This document shows positions 19,273 to 28,059 of a DNA stretch of 64,000 nucleotides, piece after piece. The stretch comes from JBHENC01 sp046262295 (lineage in GTDB: Bacteria; Acidobacteriota; Blastocatellia; Pyrinomonadales; Pyrinomonadaceae): positions 1 through 64,000 of the forward strand of contig JBHENC010000016.1 of NCBI GenBank assembly GCA_046262295.1, given 5' to 3'. The position numbers were made by a program, and so were the translations under genes. Every line of letters starts with the position of its first letter. Position 1 is the stretch's first letter. A model generated the notes under the pieces. That model made no database searches and was not told the origin of the DNA. It saw nothing but the letters and a program-made list of their open reading frames with translations.

Positions 19273-19312
19273 CTTCGTTCTCCGGCGGCGGATGTTAGTG
19301 TCCGTGTAAGAT

Positions 19313-19828
19313 TTATTCGTTAATCAGTTTTCGATACTCATCATAAAAACGTGCGCGCACATCCTGCGATGTCAGGTGTGCGAGAAGGCGTGCGCCGTAG
19401 GCCAGAGCGGGCGCGGTGCGCGCTTCTTCGACCGCTCTGAGGCGAACCGGAAAAGCCGTCAGCGCCAGATAAAACACGGAGCACACGGCCAGCCCGCGAA
19501 TGAATCCGAACATTGCACCGAGCACGCGGTCAATCCATTCGAGATGCGCCCGCCGCAAGCCTTTGCCGAGCAATCGTCCGGCGACGAATCCAGCGAGAAG
19601 AACAAGCAACGTGATCGCCAGAAAGCCGCCCGCGTTGGCTGCTGCATTAGATTCGACAAGACCGAAGGCGCGCAATACAGCTCCCGCCGAGTTGTAACCG
19701 CGCGCGGCCAAGACCAACCCGAAGACGAGCGCGACTCCCGTCACAAGCGCCCGTGCCAACCCGCGCAACGCGCCCGCGATAACAGACGCTCCGATTATCG
19801 CCAGCACAAATAAATCAAAAACGGTCAT
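19313..19828 (-). CDS. cvpA: CvpA family membrane protein
   Basis: A 171-residue protein with four hydrophobic segments and the CvpA opening (FDLFVLAIIGASVIAGALRG), with a second conserved segment around RVLGAMFGFIRGL. In E. coli CvpA is linked to colicin V export and envelope stress tolerance and lies beside purF. Here it directly follows purC with no gap between purC stop and its ATG, again beside a purine gene. Confidence 0.85.
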   Translation of the reverse strand: MTVFDLFVLAIIGASVIAGALRGLARALVTGVALVFGLVLAARGYNSAGAVLRAFGLVESNAAANAGGFLAITLLVLLAGFVAGRLLGKGLRRAHLEWIDRVLGAMFGFIRGLAVCSVFYLALTAFPVRLRAVEEARTAPALAYGARLLAHLTSQDVRARFYDEYRKLINE

Positions 19829-20758
19829 TCACAGTTCGCTGCCTGTCAATTGCCTGTAAGCTTCAAGGTAACGTGCGGTGGTTGCGGCGGCGACCGTTTC
19901 GGGCAGCGGTGGTGCGGGCGGCCTTTTATCCCATGCCAGCGATTCCAGATAATCGCGGACAAACTGCTTGTCGAAAGAAGGCTGCGCGCGTCCGGGCGCG
20001 TATTTGTCGGCAGGCCAGAAGCGCGAAGAGTCCGGCGTCAAAACTTCGTCAATCAAAATTATGCGTCCGTCCGCCTCGCGCCCGAACTCAAACTTCGTAT
20101 CGGCAATGATAATGCCGCGCGTTCGCGCATACTCGCTCGCTTCTTTGTAAAGAGCTAAGGACGTATCGCGCAAAAACTTCGTCGTCTCTTCGCCTAACAT
20201 TTCGGCGGCGCGTGCTTCGCTGATGTTTTCGTCATGGCCTGTTGCGGCTTTCGTCGCGGGCGTAAAAATCGGTTGCGGCAGTTTCGCGGATTCGCGTAAG
20301 TTTTCCGGCAAGCGATGGCCGCAGACTTCGCCCGTCGTTTGATAATCTTTCCAGCCGGAACCGCTCAAGTAGCCGCGCACCACGCACTCGATTGGAAAAA
20401 CCTGCGTGCGCCGGACGAGCATCGAACGTCCGCGCAAGACCTGCGCGTGTTGTGTGACGGCTTCCGGCATCTCTTCCATCTCCGTTGTCAGAAGATGATG
20501 CGGAGAGATATGTTCGAGATGCGCGAACCAGAAATGCGAGAGCGCGGTTAAGACTTCGCCTTTGCGCGCAACCGGCGTCGGCAGCACGCAATCGAAAGCC
20601 GAGAGGCGATCCGTCGCCACGATCAACAGCCGCTCATCGTCAACCGCGTAAACATCGCGCACCTTGCCGCGATTAACGAGTTGTAGATTTGCCAGCGAAG
20701 TCTCGCGCACTGGCAGCGTCAAAGAAGCGGACGGCGATGCTGCATTCGGTGCGGTCAT
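19829..20758 (-). CDS. purC: SAICAR synthetase
   Basis: Phosphoribosylaminoimidazole-succinocarboxamide synthase of purine synthesis; it joins CAIR and aspartate using ATP. Visible motifs are RGKVRDVYAVDD (nucleotide site), ATDRLSAFD, VVRGYLSGSGWKDYQ and IADTKFEFG, LIDEVLTPDSSRFW. At 309 residues it is the longer form seen in yeast and many non-enteric bacteria. It is followed without gap by cvpA. No other pur genes are in view. Confidence 0.96.
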   Translation of the reverse strand: MTAPNAASPSASLTLPVRETSLANLQLVNRGKVRDVYAVDDERLLIVATDRLSAFDCVLPTPVARKGEVLTALSHFWFAHLEHISPHHLLTTEMEEMPEAVTQHAQVLRGRSMLVRRTQVFPIECVVRGYLSGSGWKDYQTTGEVCGHRLPENLRESAKLPQPIFTPATKAATGHDENISEARAAEMLGEETTKFLRDTSLALYKEASEYARTRGIIIADTKFEFGREADGRIILIDEVLTPDSSRFWPADKYAPGRAQPSFDKQFVRDYLESLAWDKRPPAPPLPETVAAATTARYLEAYRQLTGSEL

Positions 20759-20870
20759 AAACTTTGACTAGCGCGTCGGGTTAGAAGGACGTAAACAAGC
20801 GATTGCAAGCGCAAGCGGCGAGACGGGATTCTGCTTGCCCCGCGTGCCTTTGTCAAGGAAAAGCGGATAA

Positions 20871-20958
20871 CAGTGTTCAGTTTTTAGTTTTCAGTGAAGC
20901 CGAATAACTTAAAACTCGAAACTGAACACTAAAAACTTAAAACTCGAAACTCAAAACT
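20871..20958. repeat. Heptad inverted-repeat element B1
   Basis: The left arm (20871-20902) carries units like GTTTTCA and GTTTTTA. The right arm (about 20908-20958) carries the complementary units (GAAACTG, AACACTA, AAAACTT). It touches the DinB-family stop codon on the minus strand and lies between that gene and purC. It is a family-B element (unit GTTTTCA), with further copies at 33540, 48392 and 50800. Confidence 0.8.
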
Positions 20959-21436
20959 ACTGCTCGTTGATTGATTCTTTCAATCTTTGAATTTGCGCGG
21001 CGTGGCTGTGCGCGTGGGCGGCGTAAATCTTCAGCCAGTCTTCGGCTGTGTAGCGGCCTGATTGCGTATGCGTGCCTTCGCGCGTCCAATCTTCTTCGTT
21101 CATAAAAGAGAGCAGTTGCACGGTTGAGGCGCGCGATGAACGGATGGACTCGAGCGCGGGCGCAATGTCGCGCTCGTTGTAATGAAGATGCGCCGCATAA
21201 GCTTCTTCATCATAACCTTGAATGGTCGGGTTTTCTTCGGCGAGAAGTTGTCGCAGGCGCATCGCGCTGCGCATCTCGCTATCGGCCAGATGTTGCACGA
21301 TTTCAGCGGCGCTCCACTTGCCCGTAATCAAATGTTTGGTCATAGCGTCGGCGGGAAAATCTTCGAGGCTGCGTGCGACTTCGTCGTAGCCCGCCGCATA
21401 CTGCGCGATTAAAGTCTGTTTCTCTTCTGGCGTCAT
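20957..21436 (-). CDS. DinB/YfiT-family protein
   Basis: A 159-residue four-helix protein of the DinB-like metal-binding superfamily. The putative metal histidines lie in IVQHLADSEMR and in AAHAHSHAAQI near the C-terminus. Some family members are thiol transferases, but most are uncharacterised. The frame extends to 21568, yet the natural start is the ATG at 21436 (MTPEEKQTLI). It may be transcribed into purC through repeat B1. Confidence 0.85.
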   Translation of the reverse strand: MTPEEKQTLIAQYAAGYDEVARSLEDFPADAMTKHLITGKWSAAEIVQHLADSEMRSAMRLRQLLAEENPTIQGYDEEAYAAHLHYNERDIAPALESIRSSRASTVQLLSFMNEEDWTREGTHTQSGRYTAEDWLKIYAAHAHSHAAQIQRLKESINEQ

Positions 21437-21617
21437 GGCGTATGTTCGTGTTCCTTTCAAGTGTGAAATATTCCGTGCGATAATAGCGCGTCTTCGTAAG
21501 TCTCGGCTATTTCCTACAAAAAATCGTTTGGCTTTTTCCGTGTGAACGAAGTGTGCCCGCGCCGTCACGACGTTTATCAGTACGCGCGGGCGAGTAATTT
21601 ATCTCCGGGAGATTATC

Positions 21618-24269
21618 ATGCGAGTTGCCCGATTCATCCGCTCTGCCGCGAGCTTTGCGCTGTTCAATATGGCGCTGATGCTTGCGCTCTACGTCGCGCC
21701 GCACGGCGCATGGACGCGCACCTTAGCGCAAACTTCCGCTCCGGCGCAAGAAACGTCTGCGCGCCAGAGCTTGCCGCCCGCGCAATATATTCCGAGCCAT
21801 GATTACGATGTGCGCAATATTACTTTGAATCTGCATTTCGACTGGCAACGCGAGCAGGCCATCGGGACGGCGACGCTCACCTTCGCGCCGCTCGTTAAAG
21901 ATTTGCGCCGCGTCGAACTCGACGCCGGGAACATGACTTTCAATTCGATTAAACTCGTCGCTCCAAATGTTCCTGTTACGTCCGGCACTCCGCTAAAATT
22001 TGCACTCGCTGCGCCACGCGAAAAGTTAATCGTCGAGCTTGACCGCGCTTATCAGCCGACGGATGTTTTGACGATCATCTTTGACTACCATACCAACGGC
22101 GTCGTTAAAGAGTCCGGCATCGGCGGCGCTTACGGGCGCGGGCTGGCATTTATTAAACCGACGAAGGACGAGCCGAAGCGCCCGCGCCAAATCTGGTCGC
22201 AGGGCGAATCCGAATATAATCATTACTGGTTTCCCTGCTACGATCACCCGAATGATTTCTCGACTTCCGAATTAATCGCCACCGTTGATAAACCCTATAC
22301 GGTAATCTCCAACGGCCAGCTCGTCGAACAAAAAGACAATCCCGACAACACGCGCACCTTTCACTGGAAGACGGACGTGCCGCACGCAAGCTATCTAATC
22401 TCCATCGTCGTCGGCGAATACACGCCGGTCGAAGCCGCTTACGCGGGCATCCCGATTAACACTTACGTTTACCCGTCTGAAGTGAAGGAAGGGCGCATCA
22501 CGGCGGCGCGCATTGCAGACATGGTGCAGTTCTTTTCCGAAAGAACGGGCGTCAAATATCCATATGCGAAGTATGCCCAAACGGTCGCGCGCGATTTCGG
22601 CGGCGGCATGGAGAATATCTCCGCGACGACTTTGACCGACATGACGATTCACGACGCGCGCACAGAGCTTGATCGAACGAGCGATAGTCTGCTTTCGCAC
22701 GAACTCGCGCATCAATGGTTCGGCGATTATGTGACCTCCCGCAACTGGTCTGACATTTGGCTCAACGAAAGCTTCGCCACCTACTTTCAAGCGTTGTATG
22801 ACGAACACAATCTGGGGCGCGACGAGTTTCTTTACAGAGATGTGCGAAACAATCAGAACGAATATCTTGAAGCATGGCGGCGCGGCCTGCGGCGTCCGAT
22901 TGTGACGAAGAACTACACGGAGCCGGATGCGGTCTTCGACGTTTACGCATACCCGCGTGGCGGGGCTGTGCTGCATATGCTGCGGCGTTATCTGGGCGAT
23001 GAAAATTGGTGGCGCGCGATTAATCACTACCTGACGAAGTATGCGCACCAGCCCGTCGAGACGGCGCAGTTTCGCATTGCGATTGAAGAAGCGACGGGGC
23101 AGCCTCTGGAGTGGTTCTTCGATCAATGGCTTTACAAAATGGGGCATCCCATTTTTTACGTGACGAAGAGTTACGATCAAGCGGCGAAGACTTTAACGCT
23201 CAACGTCGCTCAGGCGCAGAAGATTGACCCGACGAGCGCTTTTCCGCAGGCGGCGCTTTTCCGTGTGCCGGTTGATATAGAAATCGGTGCGGCAGGCGGC
23301 AAGACACGCATCGAGCGCGTGATCATTGAGCCGAAAGAGACACAAACTTTTAGCTTCAAACTCGACGGCGAACCGCAACTCGTCAACTTCGATTACGGCG
23401 GCGCGTTAATCAAAGAAGTTCGCTTCGACAAACCGGCGAGCGAGCTTGTTTATCAATTGACGAACGATGAAGATTTGACGGGGCGGCTGTGGGCGCTTGA
23501 AAGATTGCGTGATCGCCTCAAGGACAGCGGTGCGCCGGAGGCGGAGCGCGCGCAGGTGACGGCGGCAATCGGCGGCGCGCTTTTGAAAGATAAGTTCTGG
23601 GGCGTGCGCGCGGAAGCGGCAGCATCTTTGAAGGGAATTAACAACGCGGCGGCGCGCGATGCTCTGCTTGCCGCGACGAAGGATGCAAAGTCGGCGGTGC
23701 GCGCGGCGGCCATCGAGTCGCTTTCGCCAACCAGAGACGCGATGCTCGCGGGCGTCTACGAAAAGTTTCTGGACGATCCGAGCTACGCCGTAATCGGTGC
23801 GGCGTCGCAGGCCTTAGGTGAAACGAAAGCGGCGGGCGCGTATGCCGCGCTCTCCAAATTGCTGGAAGTTCCGTCATGGCGCGACACGATTCGCATCTCT
23901 GCGCTGAACGGTCTCGGCACGCTCGGTGACGCTCGCGCGCTCGATGCCGCACTGCGTTATTCGACAAGCGGAAATGCCACTGCCGTGCGTCTCGCCGCCA
24001 TCAGCTTGCTCGGTGGCGTCGGCAAAAACGATCCGCGCGTCTTTCAACGTCTCGCGGAAACTTTCACGCAGGCCTTCACCGCGAGCAATAAAACCTTGAT
24101 TACTAACGGCGCTGAAGCCCTCGTCGCGCTCGGCGACCCGCGCGGTCTGGAGGTTTTCGAGAGTGTACGCCGCAAGGCGAACAGTAAAGAGGCGGCGACG
24201 CTGCTTGTGCCGTATGAGGAGCGTTTACGCACGGCACAAACGGCGACGCCGAAACCTGCGGGCAAGTGA
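21618..24269 (+). CDS. M1-family metallopeptidase with HEAT repeats
   Basis: An 883-residue exported aminopeptidase. It has an N-terminal signal/anchor (about 10-37), the M1 beta domain, an exopeptidase motif GGMEN (the family usually has GAMEN) and the zinc site HELAH at 361-365 with the third ligand Glu384 (NES). From about residue 610 the sequence turns into HEAT-like helical repeats (about six, for example AAASLKGINNAAARDALLAA), where other M1 enzymes have the ERAP C-terminal domain. Likely a periplasmic or outer-membrane peptidase. The start follows a ccgggagatt SD. Confidence 0.92.
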   Translation: MRVARFIRSAASFALFNMALMLALYVAPHGAWTRTLAQTSAPAQETSARQSLPPAQYIPSHDYDVRNITLNLHFDWQREQAIGTATLTFAPLVKDLRRVELDAGNMTFNSIKLVAPNVPVTSGTPLKFALAAPREKLIVELDRAYQPTDVLTIIFDYHTNGVVKESGIGGAYGRGLAFIKPTKDEPKRPRQIWSQGESEYNHYWFPCYDHPNDFSTSELIATVDKPYTVISNGQLVEQKDNPDNTRTFHWKTDVPHASYLISIVVGEYTPVEAAYAGIPINTYVYPSEVKEGRITAARIADMVQFFSERTGVKYPYAKYAQTVARDFGGGMENISATTLTDMTIHDARTELDRTSDSLLSHELAHQWFGDYVTSRNWSDIWLNESFATYFQALYDEHNLGRDEFLYRDVRNNQNEYLEAWRRGLRRPIVTKNYTEPDAVFDVYAYPRGGAVLHMLRRYLGDENWWRAINHYLTKYAHQPVETAQFRIAIEEATGQPLEWFFDQWLYKMGHPIFYVTKSYDQAAKTLTLNVAQAQKIDPTSAFPQAALFRVPVDIEIGAAGGKTRIERVIIEPKETQTFSFKLDGEPQLVNFDYGGALIKEVRFDKPASELVYQLTNDEDLTGRLWALERLRDRLKDSGAPEAERAQVTAAIGGALLKDKFWGVRAEAAASLKGINNAAARDALLAATKDAKSAVRAAAIESLSPTRDAMLAGVYEKFLDDPSYAVIGAASQALGETKAAGAYAALSKLLEVPSWRDTIRISALNGLGTLGDARALDAALRYSTSGNATAVRLAAISLLGGVGKNDPRVFQRLAETFTQAFTASNKTLITNGAEALVALGDPRGLEVFESVRRKANSKEAATLLVPYEERLRTAQTATPKPAGK

Positions 24270-24295
24270 TTTTGAGCTTATCTATAACTTAATGC

Positions 24296-24325
24296 TTGAG
24301 TTTAAGCGAGTTTTCCTGTTATATT
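24296..24325 (+). promoter_or_regulatory. Candidate sigma70 promoter of response regulator gene
   Basis: TTGAGT (24296-24301), 18 bases, TATATT (24320-24325) in an AT-rich gap after the peptidase gene. It would give a leader of about 80 nt before the ATG at 24410. Only the match to consensus supports it. Confidence 0.55.
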
Positions 24326-24409
24326 CTTTAATGCCAGAGCGTCGTGCCGCACTACGCCGCCGACACGCATTCATGTGAACGTCCTGTTCGCCCGCGAAAG
24401 AAATCTTTG

Positions 24410-25198
24410 ATGACCAAATCTGCGACCGACAAAGCGCCGTCCGCGAACGAAGAATATCAAAATGCAGATACGCCCGCCGCCCCCGGCGAGCGCAAAACGA
24501 CGCTGCTCGTAGTCGAAGACGACGATAAGATTTCCGAGATGATTACCGAACATTTTTCGCGCGCAGGCTTTAACGTGAAGACCGCTGAAGACGGCACGCA
24601 GGGCGTGCAGGTGGCGCTTCAGGATCACCCGGATGCCATCGTGCTCGATCTGATGTTGCCGAAGATGGACGGCCTCGCCGTGTGCCGCGAGATACGCGAA
24701 AAAGCTCCGTACATTCCGATTCTGATGCTCACGGCCAAAGACGACGTCGTAGACAAAGTGCTCGGCCTCGAGATGGGCGCGGACGATTACATCACAAAGC
24801 CGTTTGCATTGCGCGAATTGGAAGCGCGTGTCAAATCTGTGCTGCGCCGCGCGAGAAACATTGCGAGTGCTGCGAACGCGGGCGACGAAGCCCCGATTGT
24901 ACGCGGGCGGCTGCGCATTGATCCGTCGAAGCGCGAAGTAACTGTCGGCGAGCGACAAGTCGAACTAACGCCGAAAGAGTTCGATCTGCTGCGCCTCTTC
25001 GCCACCAATCCCGGGCGGGTTTTTCCACGCAAATACCTGCTCGAAAAAATCTGGGACTACTCTTACGAAGGCTACGACCGCACGATTGATTCGCACATCA
25101 ATCGCCTGCGCGCGAAGATCGAAGAGAACCCGGACAATCCGCAAATGGTGCTGACCGTTTGGGGCATCGGTTACAAATTCAGCGACGAGCAAGCGTAA
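24410..25198 (+). CDS. OmpR/PhoB-family response regulator
   Basis: A two-component regulator of 262 residues. A disordered 40-residue N-terminus leads to a receiver domain (LLVVEDDDKISEM, phospho-acceptor Asp80 in IVLDLMLPKMDG, Lys in ITKPF) and an OmpR-type winged helix (VELTPKEFDLLRLFATNPGR, then RTIDSHINRLRAKIE). No histidine kinase is adjacent, so it is an orphan here and its signal is unknown. I chose the ATG at 24410 although the frame is open from 24344. Confidence 0.93.
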   Translation: MTKSATDKAPSANEEYQNADTPAAPGERKTTLLVVEDDDKISEMITEHFSRAGFNVKTAEDGTQGVQVALQDHPDAIVLDLMLPKMDGLAVCREIREKAPYIPILMLTAKDDVVDKVLGLEMGADDYITKPFALRELEARVKSVLRRARNIASAANAGDEAPIVRGRLRIDPSKREVTVGERQVELTPKEFDLLRLFATNPGRVFPRKYLLEKIWDYSYEGYDRTIDSHINRLRAKIEENPDNPQMVLTVWGIGYKFSDEQA

Positions 25199-25249
25199 AG
25201 TCAAAGCCCTTCGGCCGCGCCAACGCTTGCTGCTTTACCCATCCCCCGA

Positions 25250-25294
25250 ATTCCTTGCCAGACCCGAACGACCGTGACGTTTGAAGCAAGGAAT
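25250..25294 (+). terminator. Hairpin after response regulator gene
   Basis: attccttgc (25250-25258) and gcaaggaat (25286-25294) are perfectly complementary around a 27-nt loop. ctttag follows. A long loop and no real T-run make it a weak terminator candidate. The rest of the 217-base gap up to 25415 shows nothing I can name. Confidence 0.4.
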
Positions 25295-25415
25295 CTTTAG
25301 TTCGTCAAGGCGACCACAATAGCAGCGTCGCTTATCCCGTCTCCCCGCAACTCTACAAACGCTTGCATACGAGTCCTAACGTATTTGCCTTCAGTCAAAA
25401 CTATGGCAATCAACA

Positions 25416-27959
25416 GTGAGCACGCCTGCAACCATCACCTCTATTGCTGCCGCACGAAAAAAGCCGCAGCCACCTGCCAAAACTAAAGCCATGAAAAATT
25501 CTGAACCTACATCGAAAAAGCAGTTGACGCGCGTTTCCTCTGCCGTGCTGTTGCTCGGAGCCGTTGCGCTCACGCCGTCCATCGCGCAGCACGGGCGAGA
25601 CGTGCCCGTGAACATCACCAGCGTTGACACGCGCCGCACGCCGCAGGGCGCAGTCATCACGCTCTCGGCTGATGCGCCGCTCAATCGAACGCAGACATGG
25701 CAGGACGCCAATGGCGAGTTTCACATGGTGCTGCCGCGCGCCGGGCAGAGTCGGGTTCGCAGCGGGCACGGCGTCAGAGTGCAGCGCATCGGCGATTCGC
25801 TGGAGATCATCGTGCCGTCCGGTCGCGGCGCTAACGTCACGGTGCAGCCGCGCTTTAACCGCATGGACTTGATTGTGAACGGCGACGTGAGCGGATTGTC
25901 GAATCAAAGCGGCAACGAAAATCCGGCGGCGCAAAACGCGCGCGTAACACAACGCGGCGAGCCTCTTGCCGCGATGCCGTCGCCGCGTCGCCTGCCGCGT
26001 GCGCGTCGCTATTCGTCAAGCGGTGCGCCGCAGATTGCTTCCGCTGCGGCAAGCCAGATGAGCAAGCCTAAGGAAGCGAATTACACGCCGCAGGCTTACG
26101 AGCCGTCGCCCGCACCCGTATCTTCGACGGTGCAACGTGCCGGAAACGGCGGTGCATTGCCCGCCACCACCACTACTGCGCCGCAACAGAATTCTTCCGT
26201 GCCTGCCGTTAATTCCGCCGCGACGATTAATAATCCTTCGACAGCGCAGGCGGCGATTGCGCCCGCCGTTAATGCGCCGGTCGCTCCGCCGGTTGTTCCG
26301 ATCGCTCCGGCGGCGAGCGCGGCTGCGCCGGAGAGCGGCGAAGAGGGAGGCATATTCTCATTTCTGTTTTCAACCGTCGGCATCATTCTTCTCGTCGTGC
26401 TTGGCCTCGTCGCGTTGCTGGTGTTGCGTCGCCGCAAGGCTTCGGGCTTTGAGGATGTTGAAGGCGTAGAGTTGACGAACGCAGTGGCGACGACCAAAGT
26501 TGAAGCGACCGCCGATCCCGAAGCAGGCGGGCGGCGCAGAAAAGAACGGCGTAAAAAGGGACGACGTGAGAGCGATGAAGCGGCGAACCTGCCTGCCTTG
26601 AGCACTGCTTTAGCGGCTGGCGCGGCACAACGCGAGGCGATGACGGAATCACAGGGGCGCGGCCTTGAGGCGCACGCTCCCGCCGTTCTTTTCGGTGCGT
26701 ACCGTGTCGATCAGGAAGTCGGCAAACTGGTGCTGGGGCAACCACACCGGATGGACGTGTTGGCCTCACGCGCGCTGGATGATCGTCGCGCCATCGAAGC
26801 CTCTTTGATTAAGGCGCTGACGGCTGCGGACACGGACGAGAGCGGACGACGCCGCGCCAGCGAGGCGCTCGAAGAATATGGTTTTGTCGCGCGCCAATCG
26901 GCGGCACTGCTGCTTGCGCCGGATGCTTACGAACGTGCCTCCGCCGCGCAGACGCTCGGCGAAATCAGGTCGTCCACGTCGCTGCAATTTCTACTCGAAG
27001 CTTTGTATGATTCGGAAGCGATTGTGCGCACACGCGCCGTCGAAAGTTTGGGCGCGCTGAAACTTCCGTCGGCGATTGGCGCGCTGTTGGACATGGCACG
27101 GCGTCACCCGGAAATGCCCGCCGCTCTTTTGAGCCGCGCGCTCAACGAGTGTTCGCTTGACGCGCTGGATATCTTCGGCACGCAAGCGCCGGAACGCGCC
27201 TTTCTTTCCATGAGCGCGGGCGAATCGTTCACGGGCGAAATCACCAATCTCGAATCGGCTGGCATTGTCGAGCAACTCCCCGAATGGCTCGAAGATGAAA
27301 CGCTCGCCGAAGCCTTCGCGGGTATTGAGAGCGCGAACATTGAAGTTCGCACCGCCGCCGCCCGTGCGCTGGCGCAATTCCAAGTGCAGCGTTCCGTCAT
27401 CGCTTTGACGAAACTTGCAGCGCATGACGGCGAACCCGTTGTGCGTGCCGCCGCCGTGACCAGCCTCGGCGCGATTGACCATGAATCGGTCTTTGCCCCG
27501 GTGCTGACGGCCTTCGGCGACGAAGCGCGCGAAGTGCGTGCGGCGGCGGCGCGTGCTTTGTCCAGACTTAACTTCGACCGCGCGGATGCTTACGTGCGCG
27601 TCGCGGAAACGGCCGACGCGGAAACGATGCGCGAAGTGGCGCGCGCCTGCATCAAAGCGGGCATGGCGGGGCAGGCGATTGACAGGCTGGCGAGCGAAGA
27701 CCGTCGCCCGGCCTATGAAGCTTTTTCGCTATTGTCACTGCTCGTTAAATCCGACGAGACGCAGCCGATTCTGGACGCCATAGAGCATCACGGCGATATG
27801 AACGTGCGGCTGGCCGCCGTGCGTTTGCTGGGTTTGGCGGGCAGCGCGGAGGTCGCAAGCCGTTTGCGTCAACTCGCCGTGCGCGACGGCGTGCCGGAGA
27901 AAGTGCGTGCCGCCGTGCTCGAAGTCGTCTACAAAATGGATCAAACGCAAACTGTTTAA
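25416..27959 (+). CDS. AMIN-like/TM/HEAT-repeat protein, paralogue 1
   Basis: An 847-residue protein in four parts. First comes a signal sequence (hydrophobic SSAVLLLGAVALTPSIAQ), then an AMIN-like beta domain (about 45-155), then a long Pro/Ala/Asn linker (about 160-310). A membrane segment at about 318-338 (FSTVGIILLVVLGLVALLVL) is followed by a stop-transfer RRRK and a cytoplasmic HEAT-repeat region to the end. AMIN domains bind peptidoglycan or pilus components, so the protein could link the envelope to a cytoplasmic scaffold; this is inference. The GTG at 25416 is the outer start; the ATG at 25491 would put the signal sequence nearer the N-terminus and is a fair alternative. A paralogue follows directly. 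Confidence 0.8.
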   Translation: MSTPATITSIAAARKKPQPPAKTKAMKNSEPTSKKQLTRVSSAVLLLGAVALTPSIAQHGRDVPVNITSVDTRRTPQGAVITLSADAPLNRTQTWQDANGEFHMVLPRAGQSRVRSGHGVRVQRIGDSLEIIVPSGRGANVTVQPRFNRMDLIVNGDVSGLSNQSGNENPAAQNARVTQRGEPLAAMPSPRRLPRARRYSSSGAPQIASAAASQMSKPKEANYTPQAYEPSPAPVSSTVQRAGNGGALPATTTTAPQQNSSVPAVNSAATINNPSTAQAAIAPAVNAPVAPPVVPIAPAASAAAPESGEEGGIFSFLFSTVGIILLVVLGLVALLVLRRRKASGFEDVEGVELTNAVATTKVEATADPEAGGRRRKERRKKGRRESDEAANLPALSTALAAGAAQREAMTESQGRGLEAHAPAVLFGAYRVDQEVGKLVLGQPHRMDVLASRALDDRRAIEASLIKALTAADTDESGRRRASEALEEYGFVARQSAALLLAPDAYERASAAQTLGEIRSSTSLQFLLEALYDSEAIVRTRAVESLGALKLPSAIGALLDMARRHPEMPAALLSRALNECSLDALDIFGTQAPERAFLSMSAGESFTGEITNLESAGIVEQLPEWLEDETLAEAFAGIESANIEVRTAAARALAQFQVQRSVIALTKLAAHDGEPVVRAAAVTSLGAIDHESVFAPVLTAFGDEAREVRAAAARALSRLNFDRADAYVRVAETADAETMREVARACIKAGMAGQAIDRLASEDRRPAYEAFSLLSLLVKSDETQPILDAIEHHGDMNVRLAAVRLLGLAGSAEVASRLRQLAVRDGVPEKVRAAVLEVVYKMDQTQTV

Positions 27960-28059
27960 TTTGAAAATAATTGCCGGTGGAGAAATCTCTGGTGACAAGA
28001 GACGGCTTTGCGTTGCATAATACGGGGCGTTACAAACGGTTTCAGTTTAACGGCCTTCA

